Below are positions 25,001-37,095 of a DNA stretch of 64,000 bases, in pieces. The DNA comes from Toxoplasma gondii ME49 (taxonomy: Eukaryota > Apicomplexa > Conoidasida > Eucoccidiorida > Sarcocystidae). The notes below the pieces were generated by a model. It worked only from the letters and a program-made list of their open reading frames with translations, was not told where the DNA came from and searched no databases. The position numbers and the translations under genes were made by a program. How positions within the stretch are numbered: position 1 is the first letter of the stretch; each line of letters begins with the position of its first letter. The stretch lies in assembly GCF_000006565.2 (NCBI RefSeq), contig NC_031480.1:3259529-3323528 (forward strand). The letters run 5' to 3'.

Positions 25001-27156
25001 TTGGCACCGCAGCGCCTCAACGTCTTTCACGAACTTATGACTGAAGCCACTCCTGAGTTTACACTTTTGAAATACCGTCGTTCCACTCAAGGTTACTCCA
25101 CATCCTCGAGCAAACGGTGATGTTTTTTGCCAGTCGATCTGCCGACGGGCATGTGTCGTGCTTGGCGAGCACGGCAACGGAAAGCTGAATACTTCTCTAT
25201 TTTAGTGTGTGAAACACGATAGCGGGGACATAGGTGCCATCTCGCAACCCAGAAAGAATTATGTGGAAGTACGACAGAATATAAGGAGCAGACCATGCCC
25301 TGACGTTTCTGCGACCAGGAAATTGGGTCTCGTCGGTCCTCCGGTGGATTGCGTTTTTGTAACCTGGCTGCTCGACACCACCAGTTTCACTTTTCTAGAC
25401 GTCCAACGGACATTCGATTCCTTTTCCTCGTACAGATACACTGCTTCTTCTCCTTTGACTCTCTCATGTAGCGCGAAACACTCCGAGCACACGTCCTGGT
25501 GTTGTCAGAAACGTCGAGACAAGCAGCTCTACTAGCGGTGCATGCTAGCCGGCTTTTCTCGCTTCTTGAAGCCTTGACAGTCGGATGCAGACTTGTGAAT
25601 TCCTTTTTCCTCGAGGAAACCGTTGTTTCAGCCGAATCGCCTATCTCCCCCTTCACAAATTCTCTGCTTTTAAACGGTGTCCTGTTTCGTAGCCCAACCC
25701 AGCGCATTCGTGGAACTCGACCTCCAAGATGGCTATGTCGGCGCCACCTCTCGTTCCCGGCGCCACCTCCGGGAGTCTTGCTGGCTGTTCGACGTCGAGT
25801 TCCTGTCCTTTCGTTTAGACGTACCGCCACTGTTTGTTCCAGAAGGCAGTATGTTTTGGGTCTGTGTCTACAGCCAGGCGAGGTGCCGCTTCGTTACCGT
25901 GATGCAAACTCGTTCTGAGCACCCGCCTGGCCAACAAGCTTAGATGGACTTGTGCGCTTTATTGCTTTTCTCTTTTTTCCCGCTCCACGAATTCCAAAGG
26001 TTTCTTGTTTCTAGGCACCCGGCGTGTTTCCTGTTCTGCCGGATGTCGAGTCGCATCCTTTAAACAACAGTCCAGGTCGAAGTGGCGAAGCCCTTCTGTC
26101 GTTTTCTTTTCTGCTTTCCACCTGTCGCCTTTTCCAGTTGCCTTCTCACGCCCCACTTTGGACGCAAATCCACCCCCTTTCTACCGCTTCTACAGACACC
26201 CACTCCCCCTTGTTTTTCCCTGACTCCTCCGCACCCGTCGAAAAAAGCTGCTGATGAACAATCGTCCAGAAAAACTGGCAGTCCACCCCTTTTTCTCGGG
26301 AGCTGGCAAGCTCCCGTGTCTTTCCTGCTCTCTCGGATTCTGGCTGATCTGTCTATCTGTCTCACCTTTTCCCTAACAGAAACAGCTACCCTCGACTTAA
26401 ACCCAAGTCACTATGCAGACTTCCTCGAGGTGGCAGCTGCACACCCCGCACATTTCCTTGGGACCGGACAGCCAGGAGGCCGCGAGGATGCAGGCAAAAA
26501 CTCGAACTTTCCTTCCTTTTTTCGTGAAGCCGAAGCTGCAGTCAGATGATGTGACATGACGCTGCGTCTTCACTCGCAGGTGATGGTATGGTATGCCATC
26601 CTCGTTTTCTCGCGACTTTCGGCTTTTTCGAAGATTTCGTTTTCCTGTCTGAGAATTTGATCTTCCTGCCGTGAAACGACAGAGTTCTTGCTCCTTCTGT
26701 CGAACACGAACCCCTGTCAGCTTCCATTTAGTTTGTTCTTTTTTCGTTCCACCATTTTCACGTACCTTCATCCCCACTTTTCCTCTTCTTTCTCTGCACC
26801 TTCTCCGCTTTCCCTTTCCACACACTTCCACTTTTTCTTTCCTCCCAAGTTTCGACAGTCTCCGGACTGCGAGTAACGGTGTTTTCGTTTCTGCTCCGTC
26901 TCCTGTGGCTTCTATAAGGACATCTGGCAACAGATGTTTCTTCGAAGTTTTCCGAGGTCCTAGCAACTCGCTGGAAGTAAACAAGAAACAGAGCGCTGTC
27001 TCCAGTTGTTCTCCAGCTTGGTCGAGAACGAAGACATGCGACTGGGTCACGACGACGGCTGCACCTGTTTTCGCGTCCTGAGGCTAACACTGCTGCGGCG
27101 CGCAAGGATCTCTTTTTTCGAAATCTGCCAGTTCGCCTGGGTTCGCTTCCGCCAAG
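22012..27156. promoter_or_regulatory. 5.1-kb divergent spacer, PAP2 / double-polycystin gene
   Basis: Long region between divergent start codons with no protein I recognise on either strand. From 22.0 to 22.7 kb it is GC-rich, likely PAP2 leader and promoter. From 22.7 to about 25.4 kb it is AT-richer, with only short scattered frames. From about 25.5 to 27.15 kb it becomes pyrimidine-rich on the plus strand (many ctttt/ctcct stretches), as expected of a long 5' leader for the channel gene. A non-coding RNA or small multi-exon gene in the middle cannot be excluded. Confidence 0.45.
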
Positions 27157-30100
27157 ATGCAGCCGATGCCTGCGGTGTTGTCCGCGAAGGCGGTGAACAG
27201 GCCCAAGCCGATCCCGGCGAGCAAGCCGTACGAGGTGCCACTGCGGGAGCTGCCGTACGTGCCTGTCTGTACACCCGCGCCGGCGCCTGAGGCGCCAGCG
27301 ACCGCGGAGCCTGCGCCGCGAGCGCCGTTGGTTGTCCAGAGAGTGATGTCGCCCGCGGCGGCTTCCGAGGAGCTGGTGGTCCCGCAGAAGAAAGTTCGGG
27401 AGAAGAGACAGCGAGAGAACGAGTTGCTGGACCCGTCGAAACTGGACGTCGGCGAGGTGATTCGCTGTCAGAAGACGCTCATGCAGCGCGAGGCGTTTCG
27501 GCGCAGGCTCTTCCCCGTCAGCTTCGAGTACGCCGCAGGCCAAGTCAGCGAGGGCGACATCATTCTGGGGAGGCGCCCGAACGTGGTGGAGGCGCTCGCG
27601 CATCTTTTGTTTCTCATCGCCTTCATCCTCTTTGTCGCCGCGAATGCGCAAGTCGCTCGCGTACACACGACGAACGCGTCTCTGCAGGACCTCCTGGCCG
27701 CGACGGACGTCCCCTCAGGCTCGGCCTTCAACGCCTGGAGTGCGTTGGCGACCGAAACGGCCGGCGCGACGACCGCGACTGTGAAGGGATCCGACTCCCT
27801 CTTTCTTTCTCTCCGAACTCTTCAGACGAAGGCGGACGTCGCCTCCTGGCTGCGACATGGCCTCTTCGGCTTGCCGACGTTCCCCAAAGTGGGCAGAAAC
27901 GTGATATGTGGACCCTGCGTCCGCCTGACTGTGCGCAGACTCAACTGGACAGACGCCGCGAGCGAGGTCGGATACACGGAGGTTTGGCCTGTCGACTCGG
28001 TGGCACCGACCAGAGCGCTCGGAACAGACTCCCTGCAGCTGACGAGCCTCAATGAGGCGCTCGCGGGGACTGCGGCGGCTGGCACCCGCCTCCAGTGGAC
28101 GTACACCCCGTACCCTGTTGACTCGAGCAGAACGTTTCAGGGCACAGGGGGGTACGCGGAGACCATCTGCGGAGAGGACGCCGAGACGATGCTGCAGCAC
28201 CTGTCGCAGAATCAACCGCTGTCGAGATATCCTCCGTGGTTCTTGCCCAACGGCCTGATTGGGTCGAGACGGACCGTCACGGTCGTCGCCGACTTCCTGT
28301 CCGTCAACCCAGAAAGCTACTCGACTTCCTACACGTACATACCCTTCCAGTTCACCAGTGCAGGTCAGACGCCGAGACGACAAGGCGACCGGAAAAGAAC
28401 GCGAACGGAAGTCCGTCTCGCGAAACGCTCCACATCTCTGAAAATCCGAACGGGTCTGGCCGTCGAGCTGCAGAAGCAAAGGCTTACGCACACATACATA
28501 TCTGTAAATATAGAGGTCTCTTTATAATAACTGTATATGTGTCTACCTAAACACACATATGTGGTCGACAAATCTGTTTTTCCAAACTTGTCTCTGTACA
28601 CAGCTGACTGTGGGTTCCTTGAGGCGTTCCTGCGTCGTTCCTGCGTCGTTCCTGCGTCGTTCCTGCGTCGTTCCTTTCCGACTCCTTTTCTGAAGGTTTG
28701 CTCTTTCCACGCATGCGCTTACCCGGTGTAGGTACACTGCTTCCAGTTCGAGTGTGGTCACAGACGGCTCTGTCTGCGGCGGGGCAGAACTCGGCAGGTT
28801 TGCGTTACGGGAGCTTGGCGGCGGCGGTTCTGTTTTTCGTGGCGTATGCGGCGTGCATGTTTTTGAAGGTCCGCGAACTCCAGGGTCTCCGTCACTTCGT
28901 CAACGACTGGTGGAACTGTTTCGCCGTCGCGCATTTTGTCCTCGTCCTCCTCACGTTTCTCTTTTTCGCTCTCGCCTCATTCGGCTCCGGCGTCCCCACC
29001 GTGTCTCGCCAGGTCGGCAAAGACGGTGCAGTGACAGTGCAGTCCGATTGGCTCTCGGGAGACCTCACGGAGACTTTCAATGAAAAAGCTGCAGCTGTCG
29101 CGGCTGTTCACACGAAGAACCAGCTCTTTTGGACCGTCGCCGCAATCACGATCTTCTGCAGCTGCATCTTGACGATTCAGTAGGCAAAGTGGGGAGGCAG
29201 CAGGGCGAAGAAGAGATAGAGAAGGAGCGATAGAGGAGAGGGGAGGAGCAGAAGGAACGCTACAATGGAGCAGATAGTGGCAGAATGACGTCATAGTCCT
29301 GTCGGTCTGCTCAGTGACTATTCTAGTCCCTTTTTCGTTAGAGCTTTGAATGTGCGACGAACTCAGAGCAGACAAACTCTCGACAGGTCCGGAGCGGGGA
29401 AGAGAAAACAGCAGCCGTGAGCGAGGCGCAGAAGGCGGAAGGCAGTACTTCGGATTTGTCTGTTCCCCCGAGCGGTGAAGACGACCCGACAGGGCAACCG
29501 ACCAATTTGAAGGAGAAGAAGAAACACAAGAGGGGAGAGAGACTGGAGAGACCGAACGCTGGGCCACAGAGCAGCCAGGGAAAGCAGCTGGGAGTCAAAT
29601 GACAGGGGACCATTTGCTCCTTCTGGCTTTGTTTGTGTTCAGGTACCTCCAAGTTTGGGGTGGAACTGCAGCGAAGACAATGAACTGGACCATGAAGCGT
29701 CTGATTCTTCCGGTCTTGATGTGCATCTGTTTCATGCTTGTTATTCTCCTGCTGTTTGTCGCAATCGGAAACATTTGTTTCGGAGTCGACAACCGCGCGT
29801 TTGCAGGATTCTACGAGAGGTATGTCCTGCCCTTCTTTTTCTCGCGCTCCGCCGCCTTCTGTCTCTCTGTCTCGGCCTTCGAGCGCCTCTCAAGTGTCTC
29901 CCTGTTGGATGTCTTCCACCGTTTTCTCCGCGCCTCCGAGGGTCTCCCCCCCTCAGTCCTAGACCTGAGGCTTTGCATGGTGCTCTGCAGTTTCATATGC
30001 GCACAAAGACACAAAGGGAAAAGGAGAACTCCACAGGTCTGTTTAGATGAGCTCGACGTTCTGCCCCGGAAGCTGCTCTGCCTCTGTGTCGCCTTGCCTT

Positions 30101-33100
30101 CATCTTCATCCGTCGCAATACGCACATGCACAAAAACATATGCACTTTCACATGCATTAAACTTTATCGAGTACACGATTATTTACTGAAATATGCATAT
30201 CTATCTATGTGCCTTTCTATCGATCTATCTACTTTGAATGTTGTGAAATCCGGTCGATTTCTGCGTTTTGTGTCTCGGTTGGTTTTTCAGCTTGACTGCG
30301 TCGGCGGCTTTCCTGCTGGGAGGCACAGTGGGGAATTTCGACGTTTACGACATCGTGGCGAATCACCGTGTTTTTGCAGGCCTTTATTTCGGTCCCCTCT
30401 TCATCATGTTCTCTTTTCTCTGTTTCAACATCCTCATCGCTCTCATCCTCAAGATCTACGAGTTGTGCGCGGAGGAGGTGGAGAAGGCGATGAAAAAGAG
30501 AAAAAAGCAGGAGAGTGAGGTACGCCGAAAGGATGCGATTTGACTCGCGTTTCCATCTCACACTGTCTCTTCATCACTCTCTCACTCTCTCTCTCTGTGC
30601 CTACCTCTCTGTTCGAGTTTCGCGTTTGACTCTGTGAACGAGCAAAGCTCCAGATGCTTGGACCGCGAGTGGATGCAGTGAGAAGGGACCCGCGTTGATC
30701 CCGTTTCCGCCTGGTCGTTTTGGTTCTTTTTTGGCTTTTGAAGAACAGCGGAAGGATCTCTTTTCCCTGCTTTGCGCATGCCCTTCGGCTCGGTCTCGCG
30801 TGTCTCTGCAGTTCAAGCCAACCCGTTTGGAGCGCTGGATCCACGGACTCTCCGCCGTCCGCAAGCAGTTGGAGAGCAGTCTCGCTTCGATGAAGTCGAA
30901 AGAGAGGATCGTGGACATCGCCTCCGAAGACTCCGAAACGGAAAAGGAAGAAAACGACGTGGACGGCGTTCCTCGATATCCTGCGTGGATGTGGTTGTCC
31001 ATGGGGCTCCCCAATCCATACACGAAAGAAGGCTGGATCGACCCGCATGCATGGAGTAAGACAAACATGGACAAGGCACACCTGCGGAGTCAAGATCCCC
31101 TGATACAGCCGTAGGGGCGTGGACGCGTTTTTCGAATCGACATCGCTCTGCAAGTGCGAATGCACAGATGCTTCGACGTCGTCAGAATGTGTGCCCAAAC
31201 ATCCGTATTTACATGCATATGTCCATAAACAAATAAAGTTATATATATATATATATATATATATATTCATATACATACATACCTGTCTATCGATATATAT
31301 GTGTCTGCGTATCATATCCAAATATATATATATATATATATATATGAACGAAGCATTGCGTTTTGCTGTTTCGAGTTCGTATCGAGAAGACGCGATTCAG
31401 TGTCAGGTGGATATGTCGACGGTGGCCTCGAGATGTCTTTATCACCGTGACGTTCTGCTTCTCAGGAGTCTTCGTTGAGTCTTTGTTGTTTTCTTTCAGG
31501 TGAATACCAACAAATGTACGGGGCGTGGGGTGACAGCTCCTCCCAGGCAGCAAATGCGGCGATGCAGGACGGGTGGATCAATCCAGAGGAGTATTATTAC
31601 ATGCAAAACACTACAAACCTGACTCCACAAATGCCGGAACTCGACAAGGTTCGCTCTCTCGATCCAGGCTTCCCTCTGCGACCCTTGCACAGGAAAGAAC
31701 GAGTTGTCTCTTCTTTCTTCTCTCCCCTTTTGGTCTGTTTCCTTTTCTCCTCCTTCTTCTTCTCCTTCTTCTTCTTCTTTTTCTCTTCGCCTCTCTTCTG
31801 CTCGCTGTTTGCTCTTCGCTTTCGCCCTCGGCTTCGTTCCACACACTTCGGCTTCCCTTTTCTCTGTGTTTTTTTTAGATTCATCGGGTCGTCCAGTATC
31901 AGCAGGCGCAGGACCGCGAGACCTCTTGGCACAAGATGACATGTGTGGCGTTTCTCGTCGTTCTAGTTCTCCTCCTCAGCTGGCAGTTGATGGTCACCGC
32001 CTCTCTCGATCTCCGCAACTCCGTCGACGCTGCGCTGAGGCGCACAACCTGGACAGTTGCTCCGCAGACCTTCGTCTTTGACGACCAGGTTCTCGGTGAG
32101 AAAAGGGTCTGTGTCACGAATCCTTTCCAGACAGGCGCTTGCCCGATGTGAATTCAAGTCAAACAGACATTTACTCAACTCGCATGATGGAGGCTAACTT
32201 GCTGCAGGTGGAGGGAAGATGAGGGAGTGCATACATCCACTCGTATATGCGTCAACAGAGTTTTTCGGACTGACTGGTTGAAACGTCACTTGCCCGCCTA
32301 CCCACCACGAGTGGATGTTTCTTGTCGACCGTGAGGCGTCGCGCGTAGCGCTGGTCATCGTTCGCCTCTTTCATCTGCGTAGGAGTCCTCTAAACGCCCT
32401 TTCATAACGTTCGAGAGAGGCAAGAAAACTGCCCCCTTCTCGACCTCCGTGCACTCTGCCCCCTTTGGCTTCTTGTGCGTTTCCGAGTTCTGCAAGTGGA
32501 CAAACTGCAGAGGGGGCGCTTTTCCAAACAGTTCAATTACATTCAACTTGGGATGACAGAGAGATCGGAAAAACAGTTACGTCGAAATCTGTCTCGGACG
32601 TTTGACGGACGGCAGACGGATGCGTGGGGGGGCCTTCAGGCCTTCGTCGTGCATGCAAACGGCTGTCGACTCTCTGCAACAAAGAGAGAACTCAGAGATG
32701 CTTTTGAGAATTCACGGCTTTTCTCTCCCCTTGTCTCTTGTGTGCTTCTCATCCAGTAAACATACTTAAAAATACATATACATATTTGTATACAGGTATT
32801 CCTGGAAGCAGGAGTTACTCAAAAACGCACACAGACACGTATCCTTGGAAGCATGCCTACTCAGTCACATACAAAAAAAAATATATATATTTATATATAT
32901 ATATATTTATGCATATGTGGGCATGTATGTATGTATAGGTGAAAGAATGTACACGCAATGCATTCATAAGTACGCGTACATGTAGACGTCGATGTTTTTG
33001 TTTTCTTGCATGTAGATGTATGGTCATTTCACTGTGGCTGCATGGGGGGAGTGATGGAGGTGCGGTTGGGTCGCCTTTTGAATTTTCTTTTAAGACATTT

Positions 33101-36100
33101 CCTCCTTTTTCCTACAGGACTGAAGCCTCTGACGTTGACGGTGTTGGCGCCACCGCGCTCGTTCTCTGCCATTCAGAGCGTCGAGGATCTGCATGCATGG
33201 CTCGGCTCTGAACATGGACTTTTCTTCTTCCTCCGGAAGACGACTCCTGCAGACTTTTGGTCGCAAATCTTCGCCACGGACGCCACCACTTCAGATGGTA
33301 GGTTCATATTTATTGTCTTTATATATATATATATATATGTTTATGTATGCTTATGCACGTGTGCTTATACATGTATGCTTATGTATGTATGCTTATGTAT
33401 GTATGCTTATGTATGTGAATGCTTATATGGATGTATTAGATATTGGTGTTCATGTACATTTCTGTATAGATGTGTATGTATGTGTGTCAGCGGTCATCTG
33501 TATTTTCTTTGTCTCTCCGCGTTCACACGTCTGTCTGAGTTGATGCATCTGTGTACGCATACGCATGCATCGGTATGGCTAGGGGTATTACTGGGGCCGA
33601 AGTGTGTGAAAGTGTGCACATGCCTGTTTCCTTTGTATTTCTTCACAAATGTCTTTCTTTGCCAGACGGTCCAGTGCATTTTCAGAGCGATCGATGCATG
33701 GCTTGGGGTGGCGAGAAGGTTGTGGTCACGAGGTCGGCCACTGCAACGATCCGCTAGATGCGTCTGCAAGCATGCTCTCACTTCCAGGAATGCATGCGTC
33801 TTTCGTCGCGTCCTTCTGTCTTCTTTGATCTGGTCCATTCTCTGTTTCCGTGCACCGTTGGACTCTCACTTTTTCTGACTGTCTTTTAGCTCTGCGTCTC
33901 CTCCTTCGTCAGGTGGCGGGTCGCGACCTTTCGTGGTGAACTCCTGGGCGACGTTGCCTCTGCCGTACTCGGTTCGTTTGCGAGTGCATCTCTCCTCTGC
34001 CTCGACGTACCCTACAGAGATGCAATTTGTTGCCGCGACGTCCCACACATTCGACTTGTTTCTCGACGCGTCCTGGACAGAGGAGGCACTCCTCACTGCG
34101 CTCCAGTCGTTGGAGAGTCAGAAAATCGTTCGCAGCGTGTGCAACTCGCTGGAGATTTCCTTCCTCTTCTACAGCAACTTCTCGTCGAGGAACCAGCTCT
34201 CCCTCACCTCGCTGGTGTTTGAAATCTCCTCTGGAGGCACCGTCAAAACGACTCTCAACGTTCCGAGCATGGTGGTAAGGACCCCAGAGCTCCGCGCGAT
34301 CTGCTAAAAGAAGGCCACTGTAGAGGCCGGCTTCATGCTTCTCAAAGCGACGAGCTGCGAGTTCTCGAGCGAGACACTCGCGAATCTTTTGTCTAGTGGA
34401 AGATATCCTTCTTCGAGAGATGTGAAAGCCTTCCGCTCACAGATTGACCAAGTGGACCAGCGACAGTGCACTTGCCTCAGACTCTGTTGCAGCACTCGCA
34501 CGCAGACAGAGGGAGAGAAACTCATCTATAGATATTTTATATATGAATCCGCATCTCCACACAAATCCACTCGAACATACATTCATATCTATCTATATGT
34601 ATGCATATGCGTGCATGTGTGTTTGCATGTATATGAAGGCTGCTGCGTGTATCGGCGCGGAGAGAGAGAGAGAGGTATTGTGTGAGTGTGAGTAAATGTG
34701 GAGATGATAAATGTCTGAGGATATGCTCCGTTTCGCTGGAGTTCTGTTCTCCATTCGTGAAATGTTCTGAAGGCTTTGTAATAAAAGACATCTGAAGCTG
34801 AAAGAGTGAAAAAGAGAGCCTGGAAAAAGACTGAAGAGCGCATAAGAGGATGTTGGCAAGACAGGCCTTCTAGGATCTCGATTCTCACTCGGTGCCGCTG
34901 TTCGGGTACCACTCGTCAGTCTCTTGTTCCTCGTTTTGCGACCTTCCCTAAATCTTTCCGATTCGTTTGCGTCGCCTTACGGCTCTCTCCGCGCTTCACA
35001 TTGCCACCCTGTTTTCCTGCTCTCTCCTTCCTTTAGTTTGCGTATCTCTCTTCTGTCTCTCGTCTTCCTCATCTGTCTCTTCTTGCAACTTTGTCTCCTG
35101 CGCTTCCGTTTGTGGTTTCTTCTTCGCTCTCCTTCAGCCTCGTGAGTGCATGATGTCGATCGCTTTTTCTCTTTCTCAGCATCTGTTGAACTTCCATTGT
35201 GTCTTTCTTGGTGTTCAGCTGCGTCCGTACGACTCGCAGCACGGCGGCGTACCACTGATTCTTCAATCCTTCATCGCTTTGATGCTCATGTTCTTCTTGT
35301 GCGGTGGACTCTTCGCGCTGTACAAGTTTTTCCGCGATGACCCGCTCAAGCACTGCGGGGCTCGGACATTCTGCTTTCGTTTTCTTCTCTTCTTCTTCGA
35401 AAACCTATTCAACCTGTTGGATCTCATTCTCCTTCTTCTCTTCCTCGTCGCCATCATCTTTTGGATGGCCTATGCGTTCCATGACGTCCAAAAGATCTAC
35501 TTCACTACCTCGGGGATCGGCTACGCTATCGGTTCCGACTCTTCTTCCTCTTCCTCCTCTTCTTCGTCTTCTTCCTCTTCCTCCTCTTCTTCCTCTTCTT
35601 CGTCACCCTCTCCGGAGGCTGGAGGTGTTGCACGGGCGTTGTCTGCGACAGTCGGTGGCGCGCAGTTGTACCCTGAGTTGAATTCGTTTTTCTCCTCGGT
35701 GAGTAAGGCGCAGTCCATGCTCGAGGTGTATGGCCAGTTGAGCGGGGGTGTGGTGATTTTGGCGTTCATGCGGACTCTGCGTCTGTTCGAGAAGCGGAAG
35801 CGGATGGTCGTCTTGTTCTTCACCGTCGTCGAAGCTTCGTATCACCTCCTGTTTATGTTTTGCGCGCTCGTCGCCGTCTATGTGGGCCTCGCGTTCACAT
35901 GTTACCTTTCCTTCGGGACTGTCGTCTCGGGATTCGCCTCCGTCCGTGCGTCCTTCGTCTCCAGTTTTCTCCTCCTGGTTGGCTACATGCCGCTCGCGGA
36001 CCTCTTCGCCGCAAACAACGCCGTCGCTGCCATATTCCTCTACCCTGTGCTCTTCCTCGTGAACCTCGTGTTCCTCGCTCTCTTCCTTTCCATCCTCCTT

Positions 36101-36823
36101 CGGTCCTTCGCCTTTCGCCTCGGAGAGGTCGAAACGGCCGACGCTCTCCTCGGTCGCGCGCCCCGAACGCTCGGCCAGAGCATCAAAGTCTTCTTCAAGG
36201 AACTCGTGTGTCAGTTCGAGGCGCAGCCTGTCCCTCCTTCTCAGTCGCCTTCGTCTCCTTCGCCTGCGCCGGCAGGGACGGCTCCAGCTCCAGGCATGAA
36301 GGGTGACGACGAAGAGTCTCTGGATGAGTTCGCAGCCGTGCGAGCGTTCGACGACCAGGCTCGCGAGATGCGGAAGCGCCCAGTGAAAACGTTTGAAGCT
36401 CCCAAGGAGACAATGACGACGCAACTCACAGACGAGCAGTGGACGAAGCTCGCGCCGAAGGTGCGCGAATGGGCGGTCGTTGAAGCGGGAGAGTTCTCCG
36501 ACCTCTTCCGCAGGCTCTGCATGCAGCTGGAACTCGCGGGGTCGGAAAAAGTCGCCTTTGTGCAGCAGACGGAGAAGAAATACTTCGAACAACTGTCGGC
36601 TCTCGCCAAGGAAGTGCAGCAGCAGGAGGAACATCTCAGCCACCGGCTAGCTGTCTACAAGAACAACCTCTTCGTCGAGCAACGGAAGCTCGCGACGTAC
36701 ACCACGTACTTAGAACAGGCTCTCGATGAGCGAAAAAGCGAGGCCGAAATGCTAAGGCGCGAACTCGAACTCTTGCAGGGGAAAACCCAGGAAATGGAAT
36801 TCCTCTCCAAAAAAAAACGATGA
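27157..36823 (+). CDS. Tandem double polycystin (TRPP/PKD2-like) cation channel
   Basis: Predicted non-selective/Ca2+-permeable membrane channel of 1605 residues built of two complete six-span polycystin modules. Exons: 27157-28363, 28732-29179, 29643-29819, 30291-30519, 30812-31055, 31500-31648, 31879-32095, 33118-33297, 33913-34274 and 35219-36823; all ten phases agree. Module 1: S1 about residues 143-165; a large extracellular polycystin domain (VTVVADFLSVNPESYSTSY, then PFQFTSAG, like 'FIDFTVYN...VEFPATGG'); S2-S5; pore FLLGGTVGNFDVYDI; S6 LFIMFSFLCFNILIALILKI. A cytoplasmic linker follows. Module 2: S1 VAFLVVLVLLLSWQLMV (about residue 842); extracellular domain with SVEDLHAWLG; S2-S6 in the last exon; then a coiled-coil tail rich in Gln/Glu/Lys. 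Toxoplasma has two named polycystin-like channels (TRPPL-1, TRPPL-2); I cannot tell which, if either, is orthologous. The N terminus rests on the first suitable ATG (caagATGc); an upstream exon is possible. Confidence 0.85.
28625..28675. repeat. 11-bp minisatellite, four units plus partial
   Basis: Four tandem copies of cgttcctgcgt and a partial fifth, in intron 1 of the double-polycystin gene, about 55 bases before the exon 2 acceptor. Confidence 0.9.
31235..31346. repeat. Two TA microsatellites
   Basis: Two near-pure (TA)n runs separated by about 55 bases within intron 5 of the double-polycystin gene. Confidence 0.85.
32876..32912. repeat. TA/TTTA microsatellite
   Basis: TATATATTTATATA-type tract within the roughly 1-kb intron between polycystin exons 7 and 8. 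Confidence 0.75.
33315..33430. repeat. TA run followed by 14-bp atgtatgcttatgt repeat
   Basis: A (TA)n run leads into several degenerate copies of a unit close to atgtatgcttatgt, in intron 8 of the double-polycystin gene, directly after the exon 8 donor. Confidence 0.75.
35540..35605 (+). repeat. In-frame poly-Ser codon tract
   Basis: Twenty-two consecutive TCT/TCC/TCG codons in the last exon of the double-polycystin gene, coding an uninterrupted serine run in the loop between S3 and S4 of module 2. The mix of codons argues for an older tract with substitutions rather than a fresh single-codon expansion. Confidence 0.92.
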
Positions 36824-36902
36824 AAATCGAACCATTTCAAACACCTGACACTTCCAACCACACACAAAATCCTGCAAGACAAAAGCGACCTGTTCAACAC
36901 AT

Positions 36903-37095
36903 ACATATATCTGTATATATATATATATCTGTATATATATATATATATATCTGTATATATATCTGTATATATATGTATATATATATATATATGCTAGCGT
37001 GTATTTGTGTCTAGACTCCCAGAGGATATATATATATCTATATCTGTATATAGATATGTCTCTCTCTCTCTCTATATATATATATGGATATAAAT
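36903..37095. repeat. Compound TA/CTGTATA microsatellite
   Basis: Long interrupted (TA)n array with repeated ATATCTGTATAT units and a (TC)n segment, about 80 bases after the polycystin stop codon and so probably within its 3' untranslated region. Confidence 0.88.

Noticed and set aside
35603..36643. Minus-strand open frame of 346 codons
   Set aside because: Antisense to the last polycystin exon, with the charged composition expected of its mirror; no family content.
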